Of a DNA stretch of 7,746 bases, positions 7,351-7,746 are shown in pieces. The DNA is taken from contig CAMOVS010000047.1 of NCBI GenBank assembly GCA_946627575.1, forward strand, positions 1-7,746, read 5' to 3'. This stretch comes from an uncultured Lachnospiraceae bacterium. GTDB lineage: Bacteria > Bacillota > Clostridia > Lachnospirales > Lachnospiraceae. The notes below the pieces were generated by a model. The model was not told the DNA's origin. It did no database searches and saw nothing but the letters and a program-made list of their open reading frames with translations. The translations under genes and the position numbers were made by a program. Positions within the stretch are counted from its first letter, which is position 1; each line of letters starts with the position of its first letter.

Positions 7351-7405
7351 AAAACATATTCATATTCCTTGTTTTATTGATGTTTATTCAAACCCTTAAA
7401 ATAAT

Positions 7406-7414
7406 ATTTTATCA
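7406..7414 (-). promoter_or_regulatory. Possible extended -10 promoter of the nitrate operon
   Basis: The minus strand reads TGATAAAAT, a near-consensus extended -10 without a convincing -35. Transcription would start near 7399, leaving a leader of about 60 nt. It is the best promoter-like element between the upstream terminator and the operon, but the region is AT-rich and chance matches are common. Confidence 0.4.
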
Positions 7415-7420
7415 GATACA

Positions 7421-7453
7421 AATAAAAGATTCCATGACTTTCGTCACGGAACC
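7421..7453 (-). terminator. Rho-independent terminator of the upstream gene
   Basis: On the minus strand an 11-bp stem (GGTTCCGTGAC with GTCATGGAATC, two G-U pairs) closes on a GAAA tetraloop and is followed by TTTTATTT. It separates the upstream partial gene from the nitrate operon, so the operon needs its own promoter. Confidence 0.85.
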
Positions 7454-7551
7454 TAGGGAATCGATTATTATTTTATATTGTATCGAAATATGTGGGGGAT
7501 GGGCTGATCTTCCACCCCGGGATCAGGATCATACTCCTTCTCTCCTGCCTC

Positions 7552-7746
7552 CTACTCCGGGAAATACAGAAGATCTTCCTCACGGACTTTAAGATAATCC
7601 GGCAGCCCCTTCTCCCGGATCGTCGGCCAGAGATCTCTCTGTACGAACCAGGAGATCACATCCTCCGGATCGTAGGTCTCCCGGTCAGGCCGGATATAGT
7701 AATTCTCCTCAAAGGGCAGCTCATCCTTCCGATCCAGAAGGAAGGG
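7552..7746 (-). CDS. C-terminal fragment of an unrecognised protein
   Basis: An open frame enters from the window edge and runs 64 codons to TAG at 7552-7554. The visible tail is acidic and aromatic (for example ENYYIRPDRETYDPED, then WFVQRDLWPTI, ending LLYFPE). It has coding-like composition matching the neighbouring genes. I do not recognise the family and no cofactor motif or membrane helix is visible. It lies upstream of the nitrate operon on the same strand, separated by a terminator. After the TAG the frame stays open for 27 more codons with similar composition before a TAA at 7468-7470; see findings. Confidence 0.7.
   Translation of the reverse strand, partial: PFLLDRKDELPFEENYYIRPDRETYDPEDVISWFVQRDLWPTIREKGLPDYLKVREEDLLYFPE

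Noticed and set aside
7335..7352. TTG start at 7352 for the nitrate reductase
   Set aside because: It lies on the ribosome site itself; the ATG at 7337 has correct spacing and a normal distance to the first cluster cysteine.
7353..7369. Tiny upstream ORFs (ATG AAT ATG TTT TGA) before the nitrate reductase ribosome site
   Set aside because: Only four codons in an AT-rich leader; no evidence that they are translated.
1..7746. CRISPR arrays, tRNA/rRNA genes, insertion sequences, selenocysteine (in-frame TGA) in the molybdoenzymes
   Set aside because: No regularly spaced repeats, RNA-gene signatures or transposase frames were seen, and both molybdoenzymes carry cysteine at the candidate ligand position with no internal TGA in the frames I read.

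Overview
The window looks like part of an anaerobic, moderate-GC Bacillota genome (Clostridia, perhaps Lachnospirales). The reasons are strong AGGAGG-type ribosome sites, AT-rich intergenic leaders, a cytoplasmic (signal-less) molybdenum nitrate reductase of the clostridial kind, and an HxlR regulator. The taxonomic guess is inference. Nearly all sequence is coding, and no gene-free stretch exceeds 300 bases.

Layout from right to left on the minus strand. First comes the 64-residue tail of an unrecognised gene (7552-7746), then a hairpin terminator with a GNRA loop (7421-7453) and an AT-rich leader. Next is a tightly packed operon of four genes: a NarB/NasA-type molybdopterin nitrate reductase (5223-7337), a four-cluster ferredoxin-like electron-transfer subunit (4799-5230, overlapping by 8 nt), a NirB-N-terminus/NarC-like NADH:FAD oxidoreductase (3534-4802, overlapping by 4 nt) and a TehA/SLAC1-family anion channel or transporter (2570-3517). 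A strong terminator (2511-2560) ends it. The same hairpin serves the convergent HxlR-family regulator (2127-2510, plus strand). Divergent from the regulator is a second, different molybdopterin oxidoreductase (1-1958, minus). It has 652 residues in view and its C-terminus lies outside the window.

Proposed working of the genes: electrons pass from NADH (or another low-potential donor) through the flavoprotein and the polyferredoxin to the molybdenum active site, reducing nitrate in the cytoplasm. The SLAC1-like protein would move nitrate or nitrite across the membrane. No nitrite reductase is visible. The regulator and the second molybdoenzyme share an intergenic region with two divergent extended -10 promoters that overlap, plus a 24-bp dyad that is a good operator candidate. 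The most novel part of the window is therefore this regulator/molybdoenzyme pair. The enzyme's substrate cannot be read from the sequence, and the regulator carries six cysteines that suggest a redox or electrophile signal.
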